Assembly: GCA_003991915.1 (NCBI GenBank) | Contig: RQTK01000100.1 | Coordinates: 374,720 to 438,719, forward strand | Source of the DNA: Elysia chlorotica | Lineage: Eukaryota; Mollusca; Gastropoda; Plakobranchidae | Reading direction: 5' to 3' | Length of the DNA stretch: 64,000 bases | In this document: positions 22,310 to 36,049 of the stretch, in pieces | How positions within the stretch are numbered: position 1 is the stretch's first letter | Layout: every line of letters starts with the position of its first letter | Made by a program: the position numbers and the translations under genes | The notes under the pieces: model-generated | Seen by the model: the letters and a program-made list of their open reading frames with translations, nothing else | The model's database searches: none | Told to the model about the DNA's origin: nothing

Positions 22310-22560
22310 CTTGCCTAAGGAGATGCAAATTGGAAGGCTGTGATGTTGCGTTGACTTGATGATTAGATTAACTTGTCGCGGGATCCCTTCTTGGCCAGAT
22401 TTCACAGGCATCCAGTGGGACCCAGACTGGGGCAAAGGGCCCAGCATGCCTTTTTGAATAAGCTCGCCTTGGGCAGTTTTCATCCACAATGAAGCGTTAT
22501 CGAATCGGGCTGAGATTGTTTGCACTATCCACCCCGAAAAGGTGATACCCCTATAGAATA
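22310..22560. promoter_or_regulatory. GC-richer block; regulatory element or minus-strand exon
   Basis: The block contains a perfect POU octamer ATGCAAAT (about 22323-22330). On the minus strand a T-rich acceptor (TTTTTTATTCTATAG) at about 22555 opens a frame of some 80 codons beginning GITFSGWIVQTISARFDNAS, which looks reasonably protein-like but has no donor or recognisable motif. A conserved enhancer is the first choice, an exon the second. Confidence 0.25.
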
Positions 22561-22889
22561 AAAAAAGATGGGATGGAAACAAGAATTTAGAAAAGGTTAT
22601 GTTGGTATTTAAATCTAGGGTTTAGGCTTTAAAACGGAATCAAATTGTATTTTATGTGCAGTGAGAATCTTTATTTCATTACGTTAGGTTAGTTTTATTG
22701 TATAGCTATCTTTTATCACGTTTAAGCGCAAATATATTTTTCTTTTCATTGAATAGCAGACTCCTTCTGTTATTCTATTTTTCTCTCTTATTTTTTTCTT
22801 TATATCCGTCTCCTGATTTTCGACCTGTTTCTCTTTCTCTCTTTTTTTTCTGCTTTTTATCATATTTCACACACAATCTCCGTCTCTCT

Positions 22890-23233
<344 letters not shown>

Positions 23234-24226
23234 TTTTTTTCTTCATTAGTTCTAGTTCTCATACAACTAATATGACCACTGCTTTTTGCTCCGGCTTTCT
23301 CCCCCTTCCTAGTCCCTTTCACATGCCCAACTTATTTATAAATCACTCAGTAGTCATATCTGTCTGTCTTCGCCTCATGCATGTATTAATGAGTTATGAA
23401 CATTTAAGGCCGGGCAAGGTATTCTCACTCCAATCACAGTCACTTCGGGCCATGACTGAAACTACTTGTAGAAGTGCTAGCACTAGATGCCCCCTATTAA
23501 TCAGCTGTGAAATACATCTATATAAATGGCATATTGGGTGACATCTTCAAAGTCCTCTTAGACGCCTACTTGTACATGTATTTGAAGCTACCTGCCAGAG
23601 TGTTTTTATAGAGATGAGCCCATCTGTACAGGATTTATTTGTCATGATCATGGGCTCCTTTCTAACGGAACGTTCACAGTGTCTTGGTTATAGGTCTCCT
23701 CTCTGTTCTTCATTGTTTTACAGTATGAACATTTTTTTATTTTGTATTTATTGAAATCCTCTTTCAGTAGGCAGGCAATAACGTTTTTACTATCCTAATT
23801 GTAATTGTAAAGGTTTTAACAATTCTACTAAGTAATCGGTTACAATTTCAAGAAAGTGAAAAGCAATTTTTTTTGTTTTAATGTATAGTTATAGCTTAAC
23901 ATTCAAATTTCTACGCAAATTTCTTCAAAGGCAAACAATAATTAGCATAAAAAACACACAGAAAAAACAGGCAACAAACAAAAAATAACCACAAAAGCCC
24001 CTCCCACCTACCCAATGAAAGAAGGCCGAAAATAATTTGCGGAAGTTCGAGATATTTTTTCTTGTTACTGCAGTTCCACTGTTACAACCATTGCGAAAAA
24101 AGAAATGGGTAAAAGTGCACACACTAGGAAACGCATTGGTAAGATTGATGGGAAAGTTATTGGGCAATCAGAATAGGGGAAATCCAACTCTCTCTCACTC
24201 TTTATTTCTCTCTCTTTCTTTCTCTA

Positions 24227-24234
<8 letters not shown>

Positions 24235-24269
<35 letters not shown>

Positions 24270-24430
24270 CTCATTCGCTTCTCGCTTAGAGGATAATTAT
24301 GAAGAGATAGATCAAAGTCGGCGACAGCGACCGGGGCCAGGCGAACAGATTGTGTTTGGTGTCAGTGACGTAGGTTCCCAGTGCCCTCCCCTCGGTCAGT
24401 GATGGAGAACTGGGTTAACTGGGGCCGCTG
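24235..24430. promoter_or_regulatory. (CT)n tract followed by GC-rich block
   Basis: A CT run (24235-24268) is followed by GC-rich sequence to about 24430. TCGCTTCTCGCTTAG forms an acceptor-like end, after which one frame (EDNYEEIDQSRRQRPGPGEQ) stays open for about 38 codons. Pyrimidine microsatellites create false acceptors, and no good donor follows, so a regulatory block is preferred over an exon. Confidence 0.25.
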
Positions 24431-24439
24431 GCGGAACTT

Positions 24440-26250
24440 GCCCAGACACAGAACTATTAAATGTCGTTAAAACAATTGTTTGCACATTTATTGATGAGAA
24501 ATGCTCGACTAACCGTACAAAATATAACAGTTAGTAAAATTTTAAGGAAGAAAAGAAACGCAATACTTGAATAATGTGTACTATTTAAAAGATTCATAGT
24601 CTTTGGCATAATTGTGATGCAACGATTACAATTATGTTGATTTGAAATGTAGCACTAAGTATATGGATTCGATTTTACATCTTTTGTGTGAATTGGTGAA
24701 GGTTTTTTTCCTTTTCAGGAAGAGGTACAGTTCTTTATAAAAATTTCTTCGCTCGATTTTGGAATCCCTCTAAGACATCTACAAAGACCACTAAATATTA
24801 GAATTCGTCTAAAAAATTTACAAAGATCACCCCAAAAAAAGGAAGATTGCTTTTTTTGTATGAGTTCTCTTCAACAAAATTGTATCCCATTCTTTAAAAA
24901 ATCTGTTAGTATAATGTACAAAACTAAATTAAAATAGAAAGTTCAGTTAAGTGTACACATTTCAGCAGATATAACATTTACAACGATTAGGCTAAGCTTA
25001 AGTGCCAAGTGAAAAGGAGAAAAGGAGATTAAGTGAGGGGAGAAATCGTGTCTTCTTTTACCTCACAGTATAGCAGTACATTGATGCTCCCCCCAAGAGA
25101 AGTCGTCACAAAGTCTTGTCTAAAAATACGTACATTATTCCCAAGATCTCAAGTCCTCTTGATGTCCTAACTAAATCTCTTAAAGACCAGAAACTTGCCT
25201 CGTTCATTAGTTGGAGTAGCGGTTTTTGGTCACGATATCTCGAGCGTGCTGTTGACAAAGAGACTTGAAAGTCATAACAAGCTCAGGAAAACAGATGAGT
25301 TTAGTGCGAACATCTGAACAAGATTTACGGAAGCAAAATATGTAAAAAGAGTTGTGGACAACTTCCGGATACACGCTGGGTTTGGAGAATAACGAGATAG
25401 TTATTTCTAACTTGTTAGTGATTGCTTGTTACGAGTGTTAAAAGGATGGAAGGAATTGTTATGTTGGGGTTGGTAAATATAAAAACAATATTTATTTTTG
25501 TAGACGAGGTCTAAAATTGTTAACATTCGTTTATTCATTTTTTAATTTTTTAATTTTTTGTTTTGCTTTTTCGGGAAAAAAGGGGGGGGGGGGTATTTTT
25601 AGTTTTAGATTTGTTTCCTTTTTTAATAGCCTACTTCATTATTTGTAACTGAAAGTGTAAAATGATACTGAGATAGCGTGTAGCCAAGCGTAATAAATAC
25701 GCCGCTTTATACGAGGCAAGTGTAAACCAGATCAAATCGCCCCCGTCTTTTATCTCAAAATAATCACTATGTAATCGAGCGATCCATTTTAGTGAAAGCT
25801 AAAGTAAACCCAAGTTAGTCCGTGTTGCCCGCCAACCGATACAACGGTTTCTTTTTGTTTGAACATTTTGTGATGGCGGTCACGGGATGATTAAAATTAA
25901 CATGTTCGTTATGAAACTTAGTCACTAAGTCTGCGATTCAAAAATCAAATCACATCCAGAGCTTTTTAAAAGACAAATTAATTGACGCTTGCTCAAAACA
26001 GCGGCACTTACAGTTATATAGACGACATAAATAATGATTGTATGGGTTACGAAATTTTGTTAACCTGATGAGATAAAAATGAAGTATCATTTACTTAGCA
26101 TCATGTAAGCGTTATGAAGAACTACTTTTCAAAAACCAAGTAACAGCTTCCACATGGTGTTTTTTTTTTCTTCTAAAGTCTGTTGGTCACTCTCTACACC
26201 TCAAAACGACGCTCTATAATTCATTTTCACCACTCATTTTGTCCTCTTAA
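24440..26250. other. AT-rich sequence, no gene recognised
   Basis: No exon, RNA gene or repeat family recognised. A run of 12 G at 25582-25593 is the only conspicuous feature. Confidence 0.6.
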
Positions 26251-26254
26251 CGTT

Positions 26255-27300
26255 TCAGGTTTTTTTTTTTAACTTTGCACTCTCTATACCCTTCTTGTAT
26301 TCCGAAAGGATCCCTATCTGTGCGGGGTCATCGCAGCCAATCAGCGTGTGACGTTGACTCGATAGAGCGTGTCCCTGTTTCAGGGCAATTGCTGAATAAT
26401 TATAATGTTTCAACGGCACAGCTTCTGGATATCTAGTCGCATAATTCACTAATGTCAAATTATGTCGAAAGTTGATTATGTTTTCTGTTGTTTTATACTT
26501 GGTAGATCCATTATTGACCTGAGTTGTTTTCTTACTGCTTAATTGCCTATTTGTCGCTGTCAGAAATTCATCTTCTTCCTTCGACAGTTCATTCAGAGAT
26601 TTCAGCTTTTTCTCTCCTAAGTGGACTGATACATGTTCCGGACAGGCATCCGTGAATTGATCTCTAACAAAAAAGATCTCGAAGATCTTCGTACTCCTCT
26701 TTTGTCTCCGACAGCTTTACCCATCTTTCAAGGTAAGTTTGAGCCTCATGACGAACGTGCAAGGATTTCCCTTTCCTCCGGCCTGCACTGACGAAACATC
26801 ATACGAGAATCCATCAGTCAGGTTTTAGCGCTTCTGTAATGCCAACTTGATGTTCTGATAAACTTTAGCTTCCTCTGTTGGCAATCTAAAAAAAACAGCA
26901 GTCCAATACGCGCCCATTCAACAATGCATGTCTAGATCTATATTGAGTCTAAATAACAGCGCTCACTGCGGCAAGATGTCATAACATTACCAGAACAATA
27001 GCCACTCCTGTCTCTAACGTCAACCAATATTCAAATCGCGCTCCGCTCTTATATACACAAGACGCAGATCTAGAAATCTCTAGGTCCGTCTACCTTATTC
27101 AAGAAAATTCTAGAAAAGGTCTGACCTCTAGATTACATAATTGTTTAATAACACTGCTCAACCCTGTCTTTTTAATCAAACTTGAGTAGTTTTTAGAAAC
27201 TATTAGGTAGATCTAGACTCCAAGCCTTTTACAGCCGATTTTGAGAGCACAAATCACACAGTAATACTAGCTTAGTAGCGTACGCGTTAACAATGTCACA
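26255..27300 (-). mobile_element. Ty3/gypsy LTR retrotransposon relic
   Basis: Minus-strand remnants of a Ty3/gypsy-type element. Near 26390-26460 the motif YATRYPEAVPLK matches the conserved start of the integrase core of this family. From about 26530 to 26880, stretches such as TYLERWVKL and DQFTDACPEHVSVHL resemble the SCAN-like gag region of mollusc gypsy elements. Gag lies upstream of integrase on the minus strand, as expected, but most of the middle of the element is absent. A TATA-like GTATATAAGAGCG on the minus strand near 27050 suggests that about 26900-27300 includes leader or LTR sequence. No second LTR was found. The element is clearly broken, with multiple lesions, and looks old. 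Confidence 0.75.
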
Positions 27301-30100
27301 GAGTGTCCTCGGCTCAGGGCTAAATATAGTCGTGTAGTCAGATTATTGCCATGTCCTGCGGCTTGATAACAGGTTCTTGTGAAGCGACCAGGCATCGTTA
27401 CAGGCCAGAAGTCAGGCATTATCGCCAAGTCCTATCGAGAAATCGAATTTTTTCCTCACAGCTAACGGGCTTGGGTGGATGTCGCTGGTCGCAGCGTCCA
27501 CGCACACAAGTGGACAGAGGTTAATGGCTGCTTCTACTGGTCAGCTTTAGTGTCAGATAGTCCAGGAGTCCGATAGGCTTCGGCCAGACAAAACCTTTAT
27601 CGCTCGATCAAGTGGAAAGACCCAGTGTCTCTGGTAGTATTGAGGAACATTAAAAAATTTCCCAGCTCAGCTTAGGAGATTGAAAAGTCGTGTACTTAAA
27701 AAGCTGTCTCCGGAATTCGAAATTTATAAGGCAATGGTGATCGAGGTACAGAAAATATTAAATACATGACTTTGTTCATCCTTTGATTTCTCATAATGGT
27801 CGTAATTTATGTTAAGCATCCGTGTTGCCAATATAAGTTAATTAAAAACATAATTGATCATAGATCAGTGGGAGTAATTTTGTATACGTGTGTGGGTGCA
27901 GTCATAAAAGTTTGTTTTTAATTAGTTTTGTATGGTGTTCTTATAAAACGAATTGAAAATAATTGTAATCCAATGCACCGAGTACTCGTTAACCCATAAA
28001 GTTAAAAGGGGATAAAAGGCAGCTGGGGATGTTTAAGCTTTGGATGATGTCCAACTATGACATCACACAAAGTCAACTTGTCAGATCTGTTGCTGTGCAA
28101 ATTTTGAAATGATTCTATTGATAGGGCTTTAGTAACTTCACTTTAATCATAGCCTTAAGACTTTAGTCGATTACGTTTTTTATCTGCAGGCATGTATTTA
28201 TGAAAAATTCAATCTGTGTCCGTAAAAAAATCCCTTAATGTATATATGATCCAGATTTAATCCTTGCTATTTTTGTCTTCTATTCTCTCACTTTCTTTAC
28301 CTTAAAAAAATCTTAATTATTTAATTTAAATTGTACTCTCACGAATTGCTTATTTCTATTTCGTTTCAAATCATTCTAAATCATCAGCGTCATTTTACCT
28401 CACCAACAATTAATTCATTACACAACATACATTAAACACTGTTATTCAATTTCTGATGAGCTAAAACTCTTATACCACTCAACATAATAAGTAATATAAT
28501 CTAAAAACGAATGAATCAAGCCTCATTCAAATATTAATTACAGTGCTCAAAGAAGAAGTGTTGTTTTGTGATGTATGATAATGTTTATAACTTCGACACT
28601 TAACCGCAACTTTTTCCATTTTCTCGCAACTATTTTAACACCTATATACCATCGTGCTCCATTTTCAAAGCAATTTCATGACAAACGCCATCTAAGAGGC
28701 CTCGCGTGTCACATCAAAGAGGCCTTTCCGACACCGAGAAGCTGACACATTAATCTTCAATTTATTTCTATTGATTCTTATCTTTTTTCATTAAAACAAT
28801 TAGGAAGAGATTTGTCTTTAGTAAACTATTTGAGCTAGAACTCAGGGATTTCACTGGTTTGTTTTCAAGAGAAGGAAAAATTATTGAAGACAGAGTTGGA
28901 AGCAATCAGTGGGTAGACGTAGACAGACAGATAGAGAGACAGGCAGGCAGACAGAGAAAGACAGAAACAGACAAAGAGGTTGAGAAAGACAAACACAGAA
29001 AGAGGTAGAGAGAGAGAGAAAGACAGAGAGGGAGGTAGAGAGAGGCAACCTACAGACAGAGATACATACAAGCAAAAAGAAAGAGAGACAGAGAGATGTA
29101 GAAGAAGGGATGGGGGTTGGAAATAGAAGAAAATGGTAGGATAGTAAAATAACAAGAGAGAGAGGAAGTGAAGGCAAGGAGAAAAGGAGATATTTCAACG
29201 ATTCCGATAAGACATGTTATGCTATGATTTTAAGCTGCGGGTGTGTCAAGTTTAGAATATTGTACTGGTGACATAAAATCGATTTGTCCTGGGCAAACAA
29301 TATGATGTTTTTTGCAGTATGGATTTAACTGAAACTAAACGCTTACTGAAATTCTTCTACTTTAAAAAAATTTTTTTCCCATTTGCGATATACAATAAAA
29401 ACAAAACTTAGTGGATTTTTGTTAATGTTAGTATAACAATTACGAGGAGGATGATGTGGTGATGATGATGACGATGATAATGATAACAATGGCAATGTCA
29501 GTAATAATAATAATAATAATAATAATGATAATAATAATATGATGATGATTAAAGCGAAGACGGTATTTTTTGTACATACAAACCACATCTTCATATACGT
29601 GCAGCTTTTTGCAACAGTTATCAGCCATGACAACGTCTTAGTTTTTCTAGGAGTTTAATTGCTCGTGTGAAGCCTATATCAAATCTTAATCTTTAAAAAT
29701 CATTGATATAGTATCCCGTTTGAGGGCCAGGTAAGGGAAAATAATTATGATCTAAAAATTTATGGAAAACCAGATCTACCATAATCCTAGGCGTTGGCTT
29801 AAGCGGTGCTGATCTTGCAGGTTGCTTGGACACGCTGAAGCGACATTATCTCTTTGATTGGTTGATTTGTTGACGAACTGGCAGGTCAGTTCATTCATCG
29901 TTGGATTGGTTGACCTCGAGGCTGGACGATGTTTTGATTTATTTCAAATATATTAATTATTTGCCACAAATCGAGCGCCTTAGCTTCAAAGAGCCAGTAA
30001 CAGATCATCGACCCTGTTTTCCTTAATACAAAATTTATGTGGTTTTAAGAAGATATACACAGTGTCAAATGTGGAAGTGAATAAAAAAAAATAGAGACGA
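27300..30100. other. No gene recognised; simple-sequence patches
   Basis: GC-richer, non-repetitive DNA at about 27300-27640 could be regulatory. An imperfect GA/CAGA purine tract lies at about 28915-29170, and mixed GAT/AAT trinucleotides at about 29450-29556. The rest is AT-rich. Open frames across these tracts are repeat artefacts. Confidence 0.5.
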
Positions 30101-30109
30101 AAGTTCGGG

Positions 30110-30545
30110 TGCCCTCGCTCATGGTTGACTTAGCTTGAGAACGGCCTGTTATCATTCACACTGCATTGAGTTAGGAAACGATTAGCTCAGTTTTTTATGT
30201 GGCTAGGGGAGTGAAGCGTAACTTAAAGAGGAACGTTTGGCTTTTTTCACACACAAAAAAGAAAAGAAAAAAAAATAGACAGATCAGTGATTGACATTCG
30301 ACTGCCGTTCGAGAAGATTAAATTTGGCTGTGAGCGGGACTGGGCGCAGACGAGAAAAAGCTTTCAGAGTGATGCCCCTTCGCCAAAGTAATACACTGGC
30401 TCGCTGGACTCAATTTATTCATGGATACTTTGGAATCATGAGACGTGTCTGCTGTGATAGATTGACAGTCGCAATCTGGTTATACGCGTGGCGATGTGTA
30501 GAGACTTTACAGAGCGGAAAACAGATTATTTTTTCTGAAGTTTGA
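30110..30545. promoter_or_regulatory. Candidate enhancer with TALE-like site
   Basis: Non-repetitive, GC-richer block. TGATTGACAT at 30288-30297 is followed, 28 bp from its start, by GATTAAATTTGGCT (30316-30329). The same pair at the same spacing occurs at 41029-41070. An 84-codon frame (30291-30545) crosses the block without a recognisable motif. The shared motif arrangement favours a regulatory role over coding. Confidence 0.4.
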
Positions 30546-30851
30546 GCGGATAAAGGAGTTTATACGAACTGGAATATATTTTTTTGCTATCGTTGTTTTT
30601 TTCCGATTACTGTCTATATTGTTGAACATGGTTTACATAATTTCACGTGCTATGTCCTGTTTTTCCCTTCAATGCACAACGTATTGTCAACAATTGAATT
30701 TTTCTCCAGCAAATGGATAAGTGTAGTGTGTAGTGTATTTTTTTCCGTTTCCGAGGGGGGAAGAGGTGTCAGGAGATCCCACCGGGTCAGAGGTCCATTT
30801 TCGGCTAAATCTAGACCTAGCTTTTTGTTGTATTGATTTAAATAAAACAGA

Positions 30852-31586
30852 ACCAAGATTTCTAGGTATCTGCGTTAGGGGAAACAATCATAGATTCAGC
30901 CTAAATTTATAATTATTGCATGATCAACGAGCTTTAATCACTGGAAGCCGAAGCAGGCGTTGTTACTACATTGTGCCTTCTTGACCAAGACTCAGCGCGC
31001 CATAAAAGCAACAAAGCCGCCAATTCGGCTGCCATCTTGAAAATCTCTCGACTCAATGAATTTTAAAAAAAATTCGCCTAATAAAACAATAAAGCGATAA
31101 ATTTGCATACAACAAAATTGATACATTAAAGAGTAAATTCGCGTCTTCAACTGCCGAAAAGATAAGCCTAGATCTACATCTAAACCTGCGTGTAGATCTA
31201 GATCTAGCGTTAGTCCTACTATGAATGAGAAACTAGAATTTATACCCTTAGTACAATGTGAATTCAAGCAAAATTTATGAATTTCCATGATCTATAAACT
31301 TAGATCTAATATAGCCGCATCAGCAGCAAAGTGTTCATGTGTGTGTGGCGTAACTTAACTACGCGAGCGTTGTAAAAACAGTCGCATACTACAAACTTAG
31401 GCGTAGCAGTTACGATTTTTGCTTTGCGTATTTCAGTTAAAAAATAATCGTGAGAGTTTCATAGGGGCCCGGTCAAGGCTCCATCACCTTCCCATTCTCA
31501 CCCGTAGCGCGCGAGCTGCGATCGATTTAATCTCTGGTACATTTTGTTTTCTGATAATAATGGGTTCTCAAGAGGACGTAGGGAGC
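30852..31586 (+). repeat. Tandem duplication, unit A (735 bp)
   Basis: Starts CCAAGATTTCTAGGTATCTG and ends GACGTAGGGAGC, directly abutting unit B. The first ~115 bp differ from unit B at about two positions, and the last 186 bp (31401-31586) are identical, but the middle has diverged by roughly 10-20 percent. Near the end is ATGGGTTCTCAAGAGG, an ATG in strong context (A at -3, G at +4) preceded by an acceptor-like TTTGCGTATTTCAG. On the minus strand CAAGATGGCAGCC (about 31027-31039) matches the YY1-type start-site motif. The unit may be a duplicated promoter and first exon or part of an unidentified repeat. Confidence 0.9.
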
Positions 31587-32602
31587 ACCAAGATTTCTAG
31601 GTACCTGCGTTAGGGGAAACAATCATAGATTCAGACTAAATTTATAATTATTGCATGATCAACGAGCTTTAATCACTGGAAGCCGAAGCAGGCGTTGTTA
31701 CTACTTGTGCCGTCTTGATCGAGATCATGTGACAACCTACGCGTATCCACTCACATAAATTTACACATGGAGATCAGACATGTGTGAACACTTTTAAAAA
31801 TCAGCGTGCAAACTACACATGTGTTTACTTGTGTCTATTTGAATATGTGAAAAGTACATGTCGTCTGAACAGAAATAATTCCAAGGACAGACACACCGAA
31901 AAATATTTCGCCTGTACAGATCCTAAGACAATGACGTAGCCAATCAGCGCATTACTTTTTCTTAAAACTCAGCGCGCCATAAAAGCAACAAAGCCGCCAA
32001 TTCGGCTGCCATCTTGAAAACCTCTTGACTCGATTTACAAAAATCGCCAAAAAATCACAAAAAACAAACAATAAAGCGGTAAATTTGCATACAACAAGAT
32101 TGATGCATTAAAGATTGCAGAATGGTGTGATAATTCCAATCGAGTAAATTCACGTCTTGAATTGCCGCAAACATTAGCCTAGATCTACACCTAAACCTGC
32201 GTTTAGATCTAGATCTAGCGTTAGCCCTACTATGAATGAGAAACTAGAATTTATACCCTTAGTTTAGCTACTACAATGTGAATTCAAGCAACTTATGAAT
32301 TTCCATGATCTATAAGCTTATATCTAATGTAGCCGTTTCAGCACCAAAGTGTTCATGTGTGTGTCTTAACTTTACTACGCGAGCGTCGTAAAAATAGTTG
32401 TATACCACAAACTTGAGCGTAGCAGTTACGATTTTTGCTTTGCGTATTTCAGTTAAAAAATAATCGTGAGAGTTTCATAGGGGCCCGGTCAAGGCTCCAT
32501 CACCTTCCCATTCTCACCCGTAGCGCGCGAGCTGCGATCGATTTAATCTCTGGTACATTTTGTTTTCTGATAATAATGGGTTCTCAAGAGGACGTAGGGA
32601 GC
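31587..32602 (+). repeat. Tandem duplication, unit B (1016 bp)
   Basis: Unit B has the same ends as unit A but is longer. About 243 bp (roughly 31725-31967), rich in ACATGTG-like words, are present here and missing from A, along with a smaller extra segment near 32120-32147. The terminal 186 bp (32417-32602) equal those of A. The frame that starts at the strong-context ATG (MGSQEDVGS...) continues 11 codons past the unit end to a stop. Confidence 0.9.
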
Positions 32603-32609
32603 TACATTA

Positions 32610-35600
32610 GGGTTAAAGTTGAAGGGCGCTTTGGATAGTGTGGGAAAATTGAAACATGGCACCCTAATGGGCTTTCACTTTGAAATTAAATAACTCAGAT
32701 TCACAACATACTTTCGTTAACCCTTTTTCATACAGTAATGTGTTTAATTATAATTTAGGGTGATAAGGGTTTTCTGGAATCGAATCTTTGCCTTCCTATA
32801 AAAGTTTGTCAAGTAATCAGGTGAATGTACTTTCCTTGAACTGTAGGTTGAAAGCAAAACGAAAACAACGTTTTAAAACACGGTTTTATATAATAAAATC
32901 TTCAAAAAATCGAATCGACGATCTAGGAGAACAGGTAAAATCCAATGTAGTCTAGTATCTTCTTCGCTACGTTTCTTTATGCTTAATTCCATTTGGGGTT
33001 TAATAAAGGGTATGTTTAAGATAGAACAGACTTGTGTTTTCTCCTCCAACCAAGTGAAATTATTTGAAACGTTCGGCATGTAGACTAGTTAGGTTTTCAT
33101 GATGATGATACGTAACTGTACGATCTTATTTGTTAATAACAAAGTTTTCTAAATAGTTCTTATATACTATGGCGGAAACCAAAAGCTGTTTTTTATTGAT
33201 TTATTGTTTTAAAAAAACTTGAAACCATCTTAGCCTAAGCTCATGTGAAAAAGAAAAAAACATTTTCTTTCTCTTAAAAAAAAAACCACTTTTGCGTGGA
33301 CAATTTATAGATCTATATCTTTAAAATGAACATTTTATTAGAAAATGATTATTGATAACATAGAAACACTTTAAACGAAAATTTTAAATGTTTCTATTTA
33401 ATAGTATTTATGTTTATACTTACTCATCTACTTTTGTATGTGTTTTCTATGCATAATTTATAACCTTTACACAACATGAGATTTTTCTTATAAGCATACA
33501 TTCAGAAATTCGACCTGTGATTTTGTGCCATTATGATATATGTCGAAATTTTACCTTTTTATTTTCCTATCGTTGTAAACTTGTTAATATTGTCTGTTAT
33601 ATGACGAGAGGGATGAATAAAGATTTCTGTAATATGTGTAATGCATTGGCACTCACAAAAGCTGCAATGTTCTGCCCTCACAACATCCATAATTTGTCCC
33701 CTCAATGTAACTAGACTGGTCGATAAAAAACAGGGTTTTCTACATAAAGCATGTTGGTAGCAGGTAAATCTACAACTCTTTACGCCAATTAATTGGTTCG
33801 CTAAAAGTAAAACTGAGTAATAATCCATTCCTTTTTTATTTCTGGTTATGTCTAGCCACAGAGTTTAATGATTTTGTAAAAAAAATGTTAATGGTGTTCT
33901 GTTACGTAGCATCATCATGGAGTGCCGTGCCGGTTGGCGTTGGTGACCATGTCCCTCCACATGTCTGGAATCGCATTTAACAACCAGGATATAACAAGAT
34001 TGAGACTGCCAATCTAATTTTGCTGCCACCAGTCAATCTTCTTATTCCGTCCCAGCTACCTAAATGTTTGCTTAAATTTCAGTCTGTCGATTAAACAGTT
34101 GTTAAGATTGCCATTCCTCCTCCCTACTTCATTTGAAGGTTATGTAAACACTGCTCACCGAAGACACGGTCTTTGTTGTAATGCATATTTTCAGTCTCTT
34201 AGCTGTTCATTGAATATGAAAATCATTTTTTTTATTTTCTGTAACAAATGTTAGAGAACATGAAACAGAAACGTTTCTTCAAAAGATGCATGGCTTTTTG
34301 TAGAAAAAAAACAGCAAAAAACAAACTGTTCAAACATATTTACGAACTCAAAACACCTAATGAACTTAAAACTTAATCTAAAACATGGTCATGTTCACTT
34401 GGAACTTCTCCAAAATTTATTTAGTCTGTCAGGAAATCAGGGAGACGTAAACCTAATACACGTATTTCGTTTATGAAACGGGCGGGTTTTACTCTAAATC
34501 TCTTTTATTTCAATGATTATCAACCCCTCTTTAGAGTTCCATGAGCCCAGAATCCAATTTTGACATTTCATCCCACGTTAATACCTACCCTCTGTGCTCG
34601 GGCTAGCGTGTCTAGTGTCTGAGGGTCTAAATGTGAGTTAAATCTCCGCCGTCAGTGTACAGGGCATCGCGTGAGCTCATCAGTTTGGGCCGGTATTTCA
34701 GCCAACTCTCCGTTCTCCATCTAATCACATTTTATATAGAAATCGCTCGAAACTGAAACTACCATTAGGTGTGAGGCAGTACAGGACCAGGGGGACACAA
34801 CATCGGTTTTCTTTGAAGTTCCTGGCGCTCTAGTTGCGAAATCGTTAGCAGTGGCTGTTGGATTTTAGAAACTTGATACTATGATAGGAAAAGAAAAGCC
34901 ATTCGGTACGCAAAAAAGAGTAGGATTTTTATATCGCTCCTCTACATTTTTTTGCTTTCATTTCTACCATGCTCCTTTTTAGAAACTACTTTGATATTCT
35001 GGAAACTATTGGTTTTGTTTCTTTGTAAAACCTTTCATTTCACAAAAATTCCGTCTGTGTTCACTCCAATTTTTTTTTATTTTCGGGTGCTAACTCCAGA
35101 AAAACTGACGGTGTCGAAGGTAAAACATCAGTAACTGTAAATAGGATCTTCCCAAAGAAGATGCTTCAGTAGATTATAATATAATGAGCACAGACACGAA
35201 GAGTCTCAGAAACCACCATGTAAGATCTGAAAGCACGTAGCTTTGGGACATCGAGGATGGGATAAGCAAATAAACCTTAAGTATTATACTCAAAGTCTAA
35301 GGGTTGTTAATCTCTTTGCCTCTGTTAACAAAGAACTGTATTTGATATTGGAAGTTGTCCAGTTTATCTATACTAGCTGTTGCAATCGACTGTCATTTCT
35401 TAGATCTTTAAACTTAATATGGGAAAATGAAGTAGTTTGCTTAAACTCTACCATAAATGATATCTAACATTTAGAGGTTTGTTGGATGACGAGACTCCTT
35501 TAGTAACAAATTGACTTATTCACCTCCTTCGTCAATATCAAACTACGATTTTTATGGGTTTTTAGAGAGGTTTAATTTTTACTTTGATATTTTCTATAGG

Positions 35601-36040
35601 TAAAAGTTATTTAATATCTTTAGATCCCAGCATTGATCAACAAATTTACGCTTTGGGAAGTTGAGAATTTGTGCGGTACACATTTGAATACAATGTGTAA
35701 TAATGTGGATTCTAAAGCGATCTCTAAAAAATGTTAATTTTATAATTGCTGTAGGCCTACATTAGCATCGATCTATAGCAAACGAGTCCCTGATCTTTTA
35801 AGTCAATTTGCATTAACTTTGGGAATTTTAGATCTGATCTTAGCTGTTGTGATAAAAAAAAATTTGGCTCAGCATTTTTACTTTTTACTATAATAAGTGC
35901 GCAGTGGATCTTGCCCTTTGGAGAGAAAGTAATTTCCCACAAGTAAGGATTCTTTTTATTGTGGCCAAATCCATTGATACCATCATTATAGTCTATTCAG
36001 TAAAATAAATCAAATATATTTTATTCAATAAATGATGTCA
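32610..36040. other. No gene recognised
   Basis: AT-rich, with short unsupported frames. A GC-richer, stop-containing block at about 34540-34830 could be regulatory. A compact GC-rich patch at 33910-33970 (GAGTGCCGTGCCGGTTGGCG) may be a repeat fragment of unknown family. Confidence 0.5.
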
Positions 36041-36049
36041 CGCAATCAG

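Noticed and set aside
32580-32620. TTAGGG telomere-like word at the end of unit B
   Set aside because: A single occurrence, not an array; no interstitial telomere.
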